From Labilibacter sediminis (lineage in GTDB: Bacteria; Bacteroidota; Bacteroidia; Bacteroidales; Marinilabiliaceae): a DNA stretch of 64,000 nucleotides. Positions 38,597 through 47,869 of this stretch are shown here, piece by piece (the first letter of the stretch is position 1; every line of letters begins with the position of its first letter). The stretch lies in assembly GCF_005877885.1 (NCBI RefSeq), contig NZ_VCHY01000002.1, positions 1 through 64,000 of the forward strand, in the 5' to 3' direction. The notes under the pieces are model-generated. The model did not search any database, had not been told where the DNA came from, and saw only the letters and a program-made list of their open reading frames with translations. Position numbers and translations under genes: made by a program.

Positions 38597-39502
38597 ATGA
38601 AAACAATGAAAACAATTGCACTATTACTAGTTATATTGATGCCACCCGTTTTAATGGCACAATTAAGTAAAGACGAAGCGGCCATAAAACAGGTGATTGA
38701 GAATGAAACAAATTATTTCCTTCAACGCGATTTTGAAAAATGGAGTAATACATGGTTACACTCTCCAACGATTCATTGGGCTGTATATTCTCCAAATTAT
38801 CACTACGAATACTCAAGCTGGGAGGAGTTAGAAAAATACATTAAAGAGGAGTTTAAAAGAAACCCTCAACCTATCGAAACTGAACTAAACAAAACTGATT
38901 ACAAATTTAACATTACCAAAAACGCCGCCCTGGTAAGGTTTACCGAAGCCGAAGGTAGTGGTACGCGCGTTTTAATCAAAGACGGAGGCAAGTGGAAAAT
39001 AAGCCAAATGACAGTAACTAAACTAGACGAATATAAAGTTAAAAACAATATGAGATTACTCAACTGGGCACAAGGATCCTGGCAGATAAACACAGAACTA
39101 TCGGAAATTAATATGCCGTGGGTCGATTCCATAGAAAAACAAACTTGCTACTTCACTAAAACACCAACCGGTTTTAAAATAAAATCAGTCTTTACAAATA
39201 ACCAGGGCAATGGACAATGGCATATGTGGGAAGTAAAAGAATTGAATATCACACCTTATAATACTTTATTGCCCGTATTTATAAAAGCTGGTGGCGACAA
39301 TTGGATTCAAGCAACAATGGGAAAGGCATTTTTTAAAGAGCAACAACTCAATATTATCTATTACCAACCTGAGAACTCTGAACGCGTAGTACGTAAAGAA
39401 GTTTACTCTTTTGATTTAAATGGCACACTTACGCTTGAAGGTAAGTTTATTGAGGAAAATGGCAAAAAGGAAAATACCTATAAATATGTTTTTGAACGTT
39501 GA
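38597..39502 (+). CDS. secreted protein with SnoaL/NTF2-like N-terminal domain
   Basis: The 301-residue protein has a signal peptide (MKTMKTIALLLVILMPPVLMAQ). Residues about 25-150 resemble a SnoaL/NTF2-fold domain (DEAAIKQVIENETNYFLQRDFEKWSNTW ... ALVRFTEAEGSGTRVLIKDGGKWKISQMTVT). The C-terminal half is beta-rich without a motif I know. No catalytic residues are evident. It is monocistronic, with a strong terminator after it. Confidence 0.6.
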   Translation: MKTMKTIALLLVILMPPVLMAQLSKDEAAIKQVIENETNYFLQRDFEKWSNTWLHSPTIHWAVYSPNYHYEYSSWEELEKYIKEEFKRNPQPIETELNKTDYKFNITKNAALVRFTEAEGSGTRVLIKDGGKWKISQMTVTKLDEYKVKNNMRLLNWAQGSWQINTELSEINMPWVDSIEKQTCYFTKTPTGFKIKSVFTNNQGNGQWHMWEVKELNITPYNTLLPVFIKAGGDNWIQATMGKAFFKEQQLNIIYYQPENSERVVRKEVYSFDLNGTLTLEGKFIEENGKKENTYKYVFER

Positions 39503-39516
39503 TGCATAAATATTTT

Positions 39517-39569
39517 ACCACAAAAGATTTCTAATTCTTTGATCCCATGGAATCTTTTGTGGTTATTTT
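39517..39569 (+). terminator. terminator after the SnoaL-like gene
   Basis: ACCACAAAAGATT (39517-39529) and AATCTTTTGTGGT (39551-39563) form a perfect 13-bp stem followed by TATTTTT. The remaining gene-free stretch to 39889 is AT-rich and shows nothing recognisable. Confidence 0.88.
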
Positions 39570-39889
39570 TATGAGCTCCTTAATCATAGCAAGAACTTTT
39601 TTTATTACAATATTTTGATATAGCTGATGATTTATGAAACGTATCACACTACTGTTATACAATAATAAAATAACATTGATCTAAATTATTATTGAAAAAT
39701 AGTACCCATTTTAGTAACCTATCAATAGCCCTCCTCTCATCCCTTTATTTATCGACTACCTGAAACAATCTCTTCCTCTAATAGCCCCTAATTATCACCC
39801 CTAAAAAAAATATCTCTTTATTTTTTTCTTACCAAGACCTTCAGTTTTAGTATTTTTTTCCTAAAATTGACCTCTCATTTGAAGAATTA

Positions 39890-40726
39890 ATGAACCAAAA
39901 CAGTAACAAACCATCAGTAAAGCTGGATATTGAGAAAATATTTCATGACAAAAATCCAGCTATTTTAAAGTGGATACCCAAATTCGTTATCTCTTATTTA
40001 AAAAGAGTTATTCACCAGGATAGTCTTAATGAAATATTGGTTAAAAATCCGAATAGTTATAATGTAGAATTTGGCAAACTATGCACCCAACTCTTTGGAG
40101 TTAAAAGCAACTCTGTTGGCTTGGATAAAATACCTACTGATGGGCACTATTTATTTGTTGCCAATCACCCCCTGGGAGGGTTAGACGGAATTATATTTAT
40201 GAATGAAGTAGGCAGCGTGTTTAATGACATTAAATTCCCCGTAAACGACATATTGCTGGAGATTGGAAGATTTAACGACATATTTGTACCCATTAACAAA
40301 CATGGAGGCCACTCAAGAAAAGCAGCCATGCTTATAGAAGATGCATTTCAGTCCGACTCTCAAGTTCTGTTTTTCCCTGCTGGATTGGTATCCAGAAAGC
40401 AAAAAGGTGAAATTAAAGATTTGGAATGGAAAACTAACTTCATAAAAAAAGCAATCAAACACAAAAGAAATATCGTTCCGGTTCATATTGAAGGTAAAAA
40501 TTCGAGATTCTTTTATAATCTGGCCAGACTTAGAAAGTTTTTTGGATTAAAAGCAAACATTGAAATGCTTTACCTGGTTGATGAAATGTTTAAGCAAAAA
40601 GGCAAAGACATTACCGTTACTTTTGGCACTCCAATTCCATGGCAAGAGATCAAAGAAAAGCACTCTGCAAAAATATGGGCAGAAAAAATAAAAGAAACAG
40701 TCTACACCTTACCAAAATTAGTTTAA
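39890..40726 (+). CDS. glsA: O-acyltransferase of glycine-lipid type (GlsA-like, PlsC family)
   Basis: The 278-residue protein belongs to the LPLAT/PlsC superfamily; the acyltransferase motif is NHPLGGLDG (His93 and Asp99, one residue more than the classic HX4D spacing), with FFPAGLVSRKQKG as the second block. It lies 29 bp before a GlsB-like gene. In Bacteroides thetaiotaomicron adjacent glsB and glsA genes make glycine lipids, GlsA adding the second, ester-linked acyl chain. The symbol rests on this pairing and could instead belong to a related amino-acid lipid. Confidence 0.72.
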   Translation: MNQNSNKPSVKLDIEKIFHDKNPAILKWIPKFVISYLKRVIHQDSLNEILVKNPNSYNVEFGKLCTQLFGVKSNSVGLDKIPTDGHYLFVANHPLGGLDGIIFMNEVGSVFNDIKFPVNDILLEIGRFNDIFVPINKHGGHSRKAAMLIEDAFQSDSQVLFFPAGLVSRKQKGEIKDLEWKTNFIKKAIKHKRNIVPVHIEGKNSRFFYNLARLRKFFGLKANIEMLYLVDEMFKQKGKDITVTFGTPIPWQEIKEKHSAKIWAEKIKETVYTLPKLV

Positions 40727-40755
40727 TTTTGTAGCTCCAAAAATCTATAATTTAC

Positions 40756-41712
40756 ATGGATTCAGATAAACCAATTATTCCTCCAGTTGAAAAAGATAAA
40801 CTGGAGGCAGAATTAACTAAAGAAAGATTTGTTCGCAACACTAACAAGGGCGGCAATAAAATATATGACTTTGCAGGATCTGAAGCTCCAAACTTGATGA
40901 GAGAGGTTGGTCGCTTACGAGAGATTTCTTTTCGTCAGGCAGGCGGAGGTACCGGCAAAGAAGCAGACATTGACGATTACGATACTGCAGAAGTTCCTTA
41001 CAGACAGCTTATCGTTTGGGACCCTATGGAAAAAGAAATATTAGGAGGCTACCGCTACATCATGGGAAACACAATTCCCAGAGATAAGGATGGCAATGTA
41101 AAACTAGCCACTTCCCGCTTATTTCATTTCTCTAAAAAGTTTTTAGATGAGTACCTCCCAAAAACCATTGAGTTGGGCAGATCATTTGTTCAACCTCAAT
41201 ACCAATCGAGCAAACAAGGTGCAAAAAGCCTTTACGCTTTAGATAATCTTTGGGACGGACTAGGTTCATTGATTGTTAATAATCCTGAGATGAAATATTT
41301 CTTTGGAAAAGTGACCATGTACACCCACTTTAATCAGGAAGCCAGAGACCTTATCTTAAGCTTCATGAATAAATACTTTAGCGATCCTGACTTATTAGTA
41401 TATCCGTTAGATGACTTTAAAGTAAAAATAGGATTATCACCTGAAAAAATTGATGAAATTTTTAAAGGACCAACTTTCGTTGAAGATTACAAAGTACTTA
41501 ATAAGAGAGTAAGAGAATTAGGTGAATCTATCCCTCCGCTTGTTAATGCTTACATGAACCTGTCGCCATCCATGAGGTCATTTGGCACGGCAGTAAACGA
41601 TCGTTTTGGAGACGTTGAAGAAACAGGTATTATTATAACTATCAATGAATTTAATAAAGCGAAAACCCAACGACACGTTGAAACATACAATCCTAACGAT
41701 CCACACGATTAG
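40756..41712 (+). CDS. glsB: N-acyltransferase of glycine-lipid type (GlsB-like, OlsB family)
   Basis: The 318-residue protein resembles the OlsB/hemolysin-like GNAT acyltransferases that transfer a 3-hydroxyacyl chain to an amino acid. Conserved blocks include REVGRLREISFRQAGGGTG, IVWDPMEKEILGGYRYIMG, TIELGRSFVQPQYQ and YFFGKVTMY. With the upstream PlsC-like gene it makes a two-step pathway to N-acyl and then di-acyl amino-acid lipids. A TAATTTTG string over the upstream stop codon might be a promoter, without a clear -33 box. Confidence 0.75.
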   Translation: MDSDKPIIPPVEKDKLEAELTKERFVRNTNKGGNKIYDFAGSEAPNLMREVGRLREISFRQAGGGTGKEADIDDYDTAEVPYRQLIVWDPMEKEILGGYRYIMGNTIPRDKDGNVKLATSRLFHFSKKFLDEYLPKTIELGRSFVQPQYQSSKQGAKSLYALDNLWDGLGSLIVNNPEMKYFFGKVTMYTHFNQEARDLILSFMNKYFSDPDLLVYPLDDFKVKIGLSPEKIDEIFKGPTFVEDYKVLNKRVRELGESIPPLVNAYMNLSPSMRSFGTAVNDRFGDVEETGIIITINEFNKAKTQRHVETYNPNDPHD

Positions 41713-41735
41713 ATAATAATTACTTACAATATTTC

Positions 41736-41768
41736 AAAGGCATTTCTATAACAGAAGTGCCTTTTTTC
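41736..41768 (+). terminator. terminator after glsB-like gene
   Basis: AAAGGCATTTCT and AGAAGTGCCTTT pair (one G-T) around a five-base loop, and TTTTTT follows. Confidence 0.82.
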
Positions 41769-41895
41769 ATTTTATATTGTTCAATAATCACCTCCAATCA
41801 AATATTCATTGAAAAATTTAGATAAATAATTTATTCTTACATTTAATTCTTATTATTCATACACCCTACAAACAATCAATTAAGTACCGTACTGC

Positions 41896-44322
41896 ATGAA
41901 AAACCTAATCCTAACAATACTGCTTTCGGTAATAATACAAATAACTTCATCACAAGAGAAAAAAAGTGTTGAAGCTCTACAGATAGATAAGCCACTAACT
42001 ATTGATGGTTACTTAAATGAAGAAGCATATTCCCATATTGCACCAGCTATAGATTTTGTACAATTACAACCGTATAATGGCAAACCTTCTTTTCAGAAAA
42101 CAGAAGTCTATTTCTTTTACGACCAATCAGCCGTATACCTTGGAGCCATGCTTTACGACAATTCTCCGGATAGTATTTTTAATTTCCTATCAAGCAGAGA
42201 TAACATAGGAATGTCAGACTACTTTGGTGTTTATTTTGATCCATATAATAAAGGACAACTAGCGTATGGCTTTTTCATTACTCCTGCGGGTGTACAAACA
42301 GATATAAAAGCCATAAAAAGCAATTACGACCGCGAAGATGGTAACTGGGATGCTGTTTGGCAAAGTAAAACCAGGGTGACTGACAAAGGTTGGATCATTG
42401 AAATGCGCATACCTTTCTCAGCTTTACGCTTCCCTGAAGTTGAAGTACATACCTGGGGACTAAATATGTTCCGAAATATCAGGCGCTACAATTCAAATAA
42501 TTCCTGGAATTTTATTGATAGACAGGTATCAGGATTTATTCATCAACAAGGAGAGCTAACCGGAATAAAAAACATTAAACCTCCCATCAGGCTCTCTTTA
42601 AGTCCATATGTAGCAACATATATTGAATCGACAGGCGATGGTAAACCTGTAGAATTCCTATATAAAGGAGGTATGGATTTAAAATACGGTATAAATGAGA
42701 GCTTTACATTGGACATGATGTTAATTCCAGATTTTGGACAAATACAATCTGACGATAAGCAGCTTAATTTATCTCCCTTTGAATTATACTATGATGAGAG
42801 AAGGCAGTTTTTTACTGAAGGTACAGAGTTATTTCAAAGGGGAGATATATTCTATTCACGCAGAATTGGAGCTAAACCCAAATTTGCCTCAAGGGCAGAA
42901 GATAATTTAAAAGATAATGAAGTAGTTGATTTCAATCCCACTACAACTCAGTTAGTAAATGCTACAAAGGTATCAGGAAGAACCACCAATGGTTGGGGAT
43001 TAGGATTACTAAATGCCATGTCATTATCCTCGAATGCGACAATAAAAGACACCTTAAGCGGGAAAACCAGAAGCATTGAAGTACAGCCTTTTACTAATTA
43101 CAACACATTTGTAGTTGATAAATCATTAAAAAACAACTCCTATGTAAGCCTTATCAATACAAATATGATAATAGCCGGAAATCCATATACTGCCAATGTT
43201 ACTGCTACCGAATTTCAAATTAGGGATAAAAACTTAACCTTTGCTATTAGCGGGCAAGGCGGTTATAGCCATCGTAAGGATGAAAATAAACAAATACAGG
43301 AAGGTAACTATGCCGAGCTTGAATTGGAGAAAAACGGTGGACAATTAAACTTTGGTGTTGAGCAGGAATATTATTCAGAAAACTACAACCCAAACGACAT
43401 GGGATTTCTTCGCAGGAATAATATCCTAACTTCAGAGGCATATATTGAATACAGCATTGTAGAACCTTTTTTTATTTTTAGAGAATGGCATATTGGTGCC
43501 TTTAGTGAATATGATAGAATCGTAAATCCCAACGATTTTATGGGTAGCGAAACTAGTATTTGGACCTACTTTCAGTTTAAAAACAATTATGGTCTAAACC
43601 TTAATACAGGCTATGGTTCGTACCAACACGATTACTATGAAACAAGAGTAGAAGGTCGTTATTTTTATCAACCACACTACTTTTGGGGCAATATTTCACT
43701 TAATACCGATCGTAGAAAGAATTTAAGTTTTGGCGGCCGTATAGGAAGCGCAAACCGCCCTAAAACAGATGAGTATAATTATAGTGGCTATATTGGAATA
43801 GATGTCCGTTTGGGTCAACACTTAAGATTAGGATATGATTTACATTTCAATAATGAATTTAACAACAATGGACATGTTGACCACACAGAAAATAACGACA
43901 CAATTTACATAGGAAAACGAGATGTAAGCATATTAGAAAACAAAATTGAAATAGATTACACATTTAACAACGCTTTAAGTTTAAGTTTTAGAGGACGTCA
44001 TTATTGGTCTGGTGTTCAATACAAAGATTTTTTCCAATTGAATGAAGATGGTTACTTAATACATGATCCATCGTATATTCAAAATCACAATAACAACCTT
44101 AACATCTTTAATATTGATATGATTTTAAGATGGTTTTTCGCACCTGGTTCTGAAATATCCATAGCTTGGAAAAATGCAATATTTGATGAAGATGAAGAGG
44201 TTGACCATAACTTAAGAAGCAACTTTAACAACATGATGAAAGCACCAAAAACAAATACAATTTCATTAAAAATGCTTTATTACATAGATTATCATACCCT
44301 GAAAAACAGAAGAAAAAAATAA
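41896..44322 (+). CDS. outer-membrane protein with CBM9-like and DUF5916-type domains
   Basis: The 808-residue protein has a signal peptide ending near TSSQ. Residues about 25-215 form a carbohydrate-binding family 9-like domain (LTIDGYLNEEAYSHI, then GWIIEMRIPFSALRFP). The rest fits the DUF5916 family: FTLDMMLIPDFGQIQSDDKQLNLSPFELYYDERRQFFTEG is its usual signature. The C-terminal half alternates in aromatic beta strands, consistent with an outer-membrane barrel. The substrate is unknown; no SusC/SusD pair is nearby. Confidence 0.8.
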   Translation: MKNLILTILLSVIIQITSSQEKKSVEALQIDKPLTIDGYLNEEAYSHIAPAIDFVQLQPYNGKPSFQKTEVYFFYDQSAVYLGAMLYDNSPDSIFNFLSSRDNIGMSDYFGVYFDPYNKGQLAYGFFITPAGVQTDIKAIKSNYDREDGNWDAVWQSKTRVTDKGWIIEMRIPFSALRFPEVEVHTWGLNMFRNIRRYNSNNSWNFIDRQVSGFIHQQGELTGIKNIKPPIRLSLSPYVATYIESTGDGKPVEFLYKGGMDLKYGINESFTLDMMLIPDFGQIQSDDKQLNLSPFELYYDERRQFFTEGTELFQRGDIFYSRRIGAKPKFASRAEDNLKDNEVVDFNPTTTQLVNATKVSGRTTNGWGLGLLNAMSLSSNATIKDTLSGKTRSIEVQPFTNYNTFVVDKSLKNNSYVSLINTNMIIAGNPYTANVTATEFQIRDKNLTFAISGQGGYSHRKDENKQIQEGNYAELELEKNGGQLNFGVEQEYYSENYNPNDMGFLRRNNILTSEAYIEYSIVEPFFIFREWHIGAFSEYDRIVNPNDFMGSETSIWTYFQFKNNYGLNLNTGYGSYQHDYYETRVEGRYFYQPHYFWGNISLNTDRRKNLSFGGRIGSANRPKTDEYNYSGYIGIDVRLGQHLRLGYDLHFNNEFNNNGHVDHTENNDTIYIGKRDVSILENKIEIDYTFNNALSLSFRGRHYWSGVQYKDFFQLNEDGYLIHDPSYIQNHNNNLNIFNIDMILRWFFAPGSEISIAWKNAIFDEDEEVDHNLRSNFNNMMKAPKTNTISLKMLYYIDYHTLKNRRKK

Positions 44323-44411
44323 ATCGATAATTATAGTTATTCACTGAACTATAATCCCCATTTCAACTTATAGTATAAACGATAAATTAAACATAGCTTT
44401 ATCGATACTTT

Positions 44412-44972
44412 ATGGTACATTTAAAAGATAATAACACTGCATTATTGATCATTGATGTGCAGAAAGGTTTTGAAGACGAAGCTTATTGGGGAAGCAACAA
44501 AAATGCAGAGGAAATTTGTGCTAAGATTTTAACCAAGTGGAGAGATTTAAAACTTCATGTGTTTCACATAATCCACAGTTCTCAAAATCCTAAATCTAAA
44601 CTTCACAAGTCACATCCAGGATTTAAAATTCATGATTTAATTAAACCTCTAGAGAATAAACCTTTAATTATTAAGAATGTAAATAGCGAATTTATAGGAA
44701 CTAATTTAAAAGAGAGGCTTGACAAACAAAAAATTACCCAGATTATCATTATTGGCTTAACAACAAACCATTGCATTTCAGCATCAGCTCGAATGGCTGA
44801 AAATTTAGGTTATGATACGTTTGTGATTTCTGATGCTACAGCCACTTTTGACAGGATTAGTATTAACGAAGAACAATTTTCATCTGAAACAATTCATCAA
44901 ACAGCCCTAGCCAGCCTAAACGAAGAATTTGCTAAAGTTATTAATAGCAAGCAGCTATTTAAAATTGTTTAA
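44412..44972 (+). CDS. isochorismatase-family cysteine hydrolase
   Basis: The 186-residue protein has the family's catalytic triad: Asp15 in LLIIDVQKG, Lys88 in LIIKNVNSEF and Cys121 in TTNHCISASARMA. These folds include nicotinamidases, isochorismatases and other amide hydrolases. No zinc-binding DXH nicotinamidase motif is seen, so the substrate is open. It stands alone between two longer intergenic gaps. Confidence 0.85.
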   Translation: MVHLKDNNTALLIIDVQKGFEDEAYWGSNKNAEEICAKILTKWRDLKLHVFHIIHSSQNPKSKLHKSHPGFKIHDLIKPLENKPLIIKNVNSEFIGTNLKERLDKQKITQIIIIGLTTNHCISASARMAENLGYDTFVISDATATFDRISINEEQFSSETIHQTALASLNEEFAKVINSKQLFKIV

Positions 44973-45124
44973 TCTAATCAGCTTCTTCATAATCAACAGA
45001 ATAACTGACCCATCATTTTGATTGAGCTAAAGAATTGGTTATTTTAAACATCAATTACACATCAATAATAAGTACATTCAAATTAAAGAGATAATAAACG
45101 ATATAAAACCTTCGACTTACGAAC

Positions 45125-46612
45125 ATGAACGAATACGATTTAATAGTGATTGGCTCAGGCCCTGCAGGATTTTCATCGGCTATTAGAGCCTTAGATTACG
45201 GTTTAAAAATATGCATAGTAGAAGGTGCACATCTGGGGGGTGCCGGAATTATGAACGGTGCTTTAACCTCAAAAACCATGTATGAATTAAGCATGGATTA
45301 TGCCGTAGCTGCTCGTACCGACAGAGGCTATAGGTCCGGAAGCCTAAGTGTTGATTTCTCACATGTGATTAAAACCGTTGTTCATGCTGCCAAAGAAAAG
45401 CAGTATCAAATGTTGAGTCAAATAGAAACATTCTCTGAACGAAAATCAAACAAAGGATCGTTAGAATTGGTTAAAGGTTGGGCAAAATTTATCGATCCCT
45501 ACACTATTTCGGTAGAGAATGAAGGATCAATACAAATACTTAAAGCTAAAAACTTTATTATTGCTACTGGAGCTAAACCGCGAAAAGCACCGGGATTGGA
45601 TATTGATCACGAACGTATTATTGACTCTAATGACATTCTGAAACTTAAGAAATTTCCAGAACGTATGTTAATTATTGGTTCAGGAATTATTGGTTGTGAG
45701 TTTGCTACTATATTCTGCAACTTTAAACAAACTGAGGTTCACCTTTTAGATAGAGCAAACCGCGTACTACCAAATGAAGATAACGATGTTAGTGAGTTTG
45801 TATCCAAAAACCTGGAAGACAATGGCGCTATTATTCATCATACAGCCCATCTGCGAGCCATTAACAAACACCCCGACCACCTGGAAGTTGTGTTAGATTA
45901 CGACGCTGGAAATAGTAGAGTTATTGAAGTAGATCTTGCTCTAGTTGCCATTGGTCGTGTACCGAATACAGAAAACCTGGGCTTGGAAAAAATTGGTGTA
46001 GAAACCACCGAAAGAGGTACAATAGAAATTGCTGATAACTGTGTTTTAAGAGACGGGAAAAATCAATGCCATATTTATGCAGCTGGAGATATTACTGGTC
46101 ATACACAATTATACAGCGTAGCAGAGTTTCAAGGACGATTAGCTGCTGAAAAAATTGCAGCTACCCCATGCTATCCGCTTGACTACTCGCATATGTCGAC
46201 TCTCATGTTTTTTAAACCCGAATTAGCTTCCGTAGGCTTAAATGAAAAACAGCTGCGCGCACGTAAAATTCCGCACAAAGTAGCATTCTACTCCAATCAA
46301 CTGGTTAACAGAGCCATCGCTATGCGAAACACCAATGGTTTTGTAAAAATCATTGTAAGCAACGATGACGAACCTAAAATTTTAGGAATGAGAGCCGCAG
46401 GTCCACAAGCTTCTGCTTACATCGTATCTGTTGCACACCTTATCAACCAAGGCAACAGCCTTCAGGAAGTGCTTAAGATCTTTTACCCTCATCCCAGCGT
46501 TGCTGAAGGAATACAAGAATGCCTAAGAACACTTAGCGGAAAGTCTATCTACAAACCAGAAGCCTTCCCCAATTTAATCAACTTTAAGGAATGGCAACCT
46601 ACAGAATCATAA
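45125..46612 (+). CDS. FAD pyridine-nucleotide oxidoreductase lacking the redox disulfide
   Basis: The 495-residue flavoprotein has the dihydrolipoyl dehydrogenase fold: GSGPAG (10-15) for FAD, GSGIIGCEFA for NAD(P), YAAGDITG for FAD, and a dimerisation domain with HPSVAEGIQE near 456-465. The motif that normally carries two cysteines (GGTCLNVGCIPSK) reads GGAGIMNGALTSK (38-50); both cysteines are replaced. It therefore cannot act as a lipoamide or glutathione reductase. A transhydrogenase-like role similar to SthA, or a quinone reductase role, fits better. Confidence 0.82.
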   Translation: MNEYDLIVIGSGPAGFSSAIRALDYGLKICIVEGAHLGGAGIMNGALTSKTMYELSMDYAVAARTDRGYRSGSLSVDFSHVIKTVVHAAKEKQYQMLSQIETFSERKSNKGSLELVKGWAKFIDPYTISVENEGSIQILKAKNFIIATGAKPRKAPGLDIDHERIIDSNDILKLKKFPERMLIIGSGIIGCEFATIFCNFKQTEVHLLDRANRVLPNEDNDVSEFVSKNLEDNGAIIHHTAHLRAINKHPDHLEVVLDYDAGNSRVIEVDLALVAIGRVPNTENLGLEKIGVETTERGTIEIADNCVLRDGKNQCHIYAAGDITGHTQLYSVAEFQGRLAAEKIAATPCYPLDYSHMSTLMFFKPELASVGLNEKQLRARKIPHKVAFYSNQLVNRAIAMRNTNGFVKIIVSNDDEPKILGMRAAGPQASAYIVSVAHLINQGNSLQEVLKIFYPHPSVAEGIQECLRTLSGKSIYKPEAFPNLINFKEWQPTES

Positions 46613-46647
46613 ATCATCAATAAAAATAACATGCAAAACCAACAGGC

Positions 46648-47796
46648 ATGAAATCAAATCAAACCCTAAAAACAATTGGCATTATCGCCATTTCTCTTTT
46701 TATTCTTTACACCATAACTCCGGCCTACCTAAAGATGACCATAGTGCATCTTTTCCCCGGCATTGAAGATTATAAGATATTCAAAAACCGAATTGTGGCA
46801 ACAGGAACAGTAAGTCCTTGGCAAAATGCACACGATTTTATGCAATACAAAATTACTGATCAAGAAAGAGATACGCTTGAACATTACAAATCGGTTGCCT
46901 ACTTAATCATACAACACGACTCTATTGTATATGAAGAATACTGGGACAATTTCAACCAACATACTTTATCAAACTCTTTTTCTGTTGCCAAAAGCGTAGT
47001 TGGACTGTTAATTGGCTGTGCCATTGATGATGGCTACATACAAAGTATTGATCAAGCTGTGGGAGATTTCATTCCTGAATTTAAAATACCTCCAAACAAT
47101 AAACTCACCATCAGGCACCTATTAACCATGAGTAGTGGCTTAAACTGGAACGAAAGCTATGACAACCCTTTTTCGATGACAACCAAAGCATACTATGGAA
47201 ATGCCATTAACAAGCTGGTTCTAGATTTAAAAGTCATCGAAACTCCGGGGAAAGAGTTTCATTACAAAAGCGGAAACACACAACTACTTTCCATCATATT
47301 AAAAAAAGCCACTAAAAAATCCTTATCCGATTACGCTTCTGAGAAATTGTGGATTCCATTAGGAGCAGAAAACGAAGCACTTTGGAGCCTGGACAAAACC
47401 AATGGAGACGAAAAAGCGTATTGCTGCCTAAATAGCAATGCGAGAGACTTTGCCCGCCTGGGAAAACTAATTCTTAAGGATGGACACATCAAGAAAAAAC
47501 AATTAATCAGTAAAAAATATTTACAAAAATCAATTACTGCAGCCAATTACCTCACAGATCACGAAGATCATAAACCTGTAGATTTTTATGGCTATCAATG
47601 GTGGATTATAAACCATGAAGGAGAAAACATCCCATATGCGAGAGGTATTTACGGCCAATATATTTTTGCCCTAAAAAAACATGATGCCATTGTGGTCAGG
47701 CTAGGCCATAAGAGAAGCAAAAGCAAAATAAATCATCACCCCAGCGAAATATACTCATACCTAAGCACAGCAAAACGCATATTAAAACAGCGATAA
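46648..47796 (+). CDS. serine hydrolase of the beta-lactamase/class C PBP family
   Basis: The 382-residue protein has an N-terminal membrane segment (about 9-25), which may be an uncleaved signal anchor. The SxxK motif is SVAK (Ser112-Lys115), Tyr206 in HYKSGN is the YxS/N motif, and LTIRHLLTMSSGLNW is characteristic. These enzymes include esterases, D-aminopeptidases and muropeptide hydrolases; the substrate is not evident. It starts 35 bp after the flavoprotein gene. Confidence 0.85.
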   Translation: MKSNQTLKTIGIIAISLFILYTITPAYLKMTIVHLFPGIEDYKIFKNRIVATGTVSPWQNAHDFMQYKITDQERDTLEHYKSVAYLIIQHDSIVYEEYWDNFNQHTLSNSFSVAKSVVGLLIGCAIDDGYIQSIDQAVGDFIPEFKIPPNNKLTIRHLLTMSSGLNWNESYDNPFSMTTKAYYGNAINKLVLDLKVIETPGKEFHYKSGNTQLLSIILKKATKKSLSDYASEKLWIPLGAENEALWSLDKTNGDEKAYCCLNSNARDFARLGKLILKDGHIKKKQLISKKYLQKSITAANYLTDHEDHKPVDFYGYQWWIINHEGENIPYARGIYGQYIFALKKHDAIVVRLGHKRSKSKINHHPSEIYSYLSTAKRILKQR

Positions 47797-47811
47797 CAGC
47801 TATAACAAAAA

Positions 47812-47844
47812 CAAAGGCTGCCTTAAATTAAAAGACAGCCTTTG
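47812..47844. terminator. bidirectional terminator
   Basis: CAAAGGCTG (47812-47820) and CAGCCTTTG (47836-47844) form a stem between the convergent serine hydrolase and purF-like genes. T-rich tails are present on both sides. Confidence 0.82.
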
Positions 47845-47869
47845 CTTTATAATATATTTTTACCATCCC

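Noticed and set aside
40724-40731. Promoter for the GlsB-like gene at TAATTTTG
   Set aside because: No fitting -33 box was found, and such AT-rich octamers occur by chance; co-transcription with the upstream gene is simpler.
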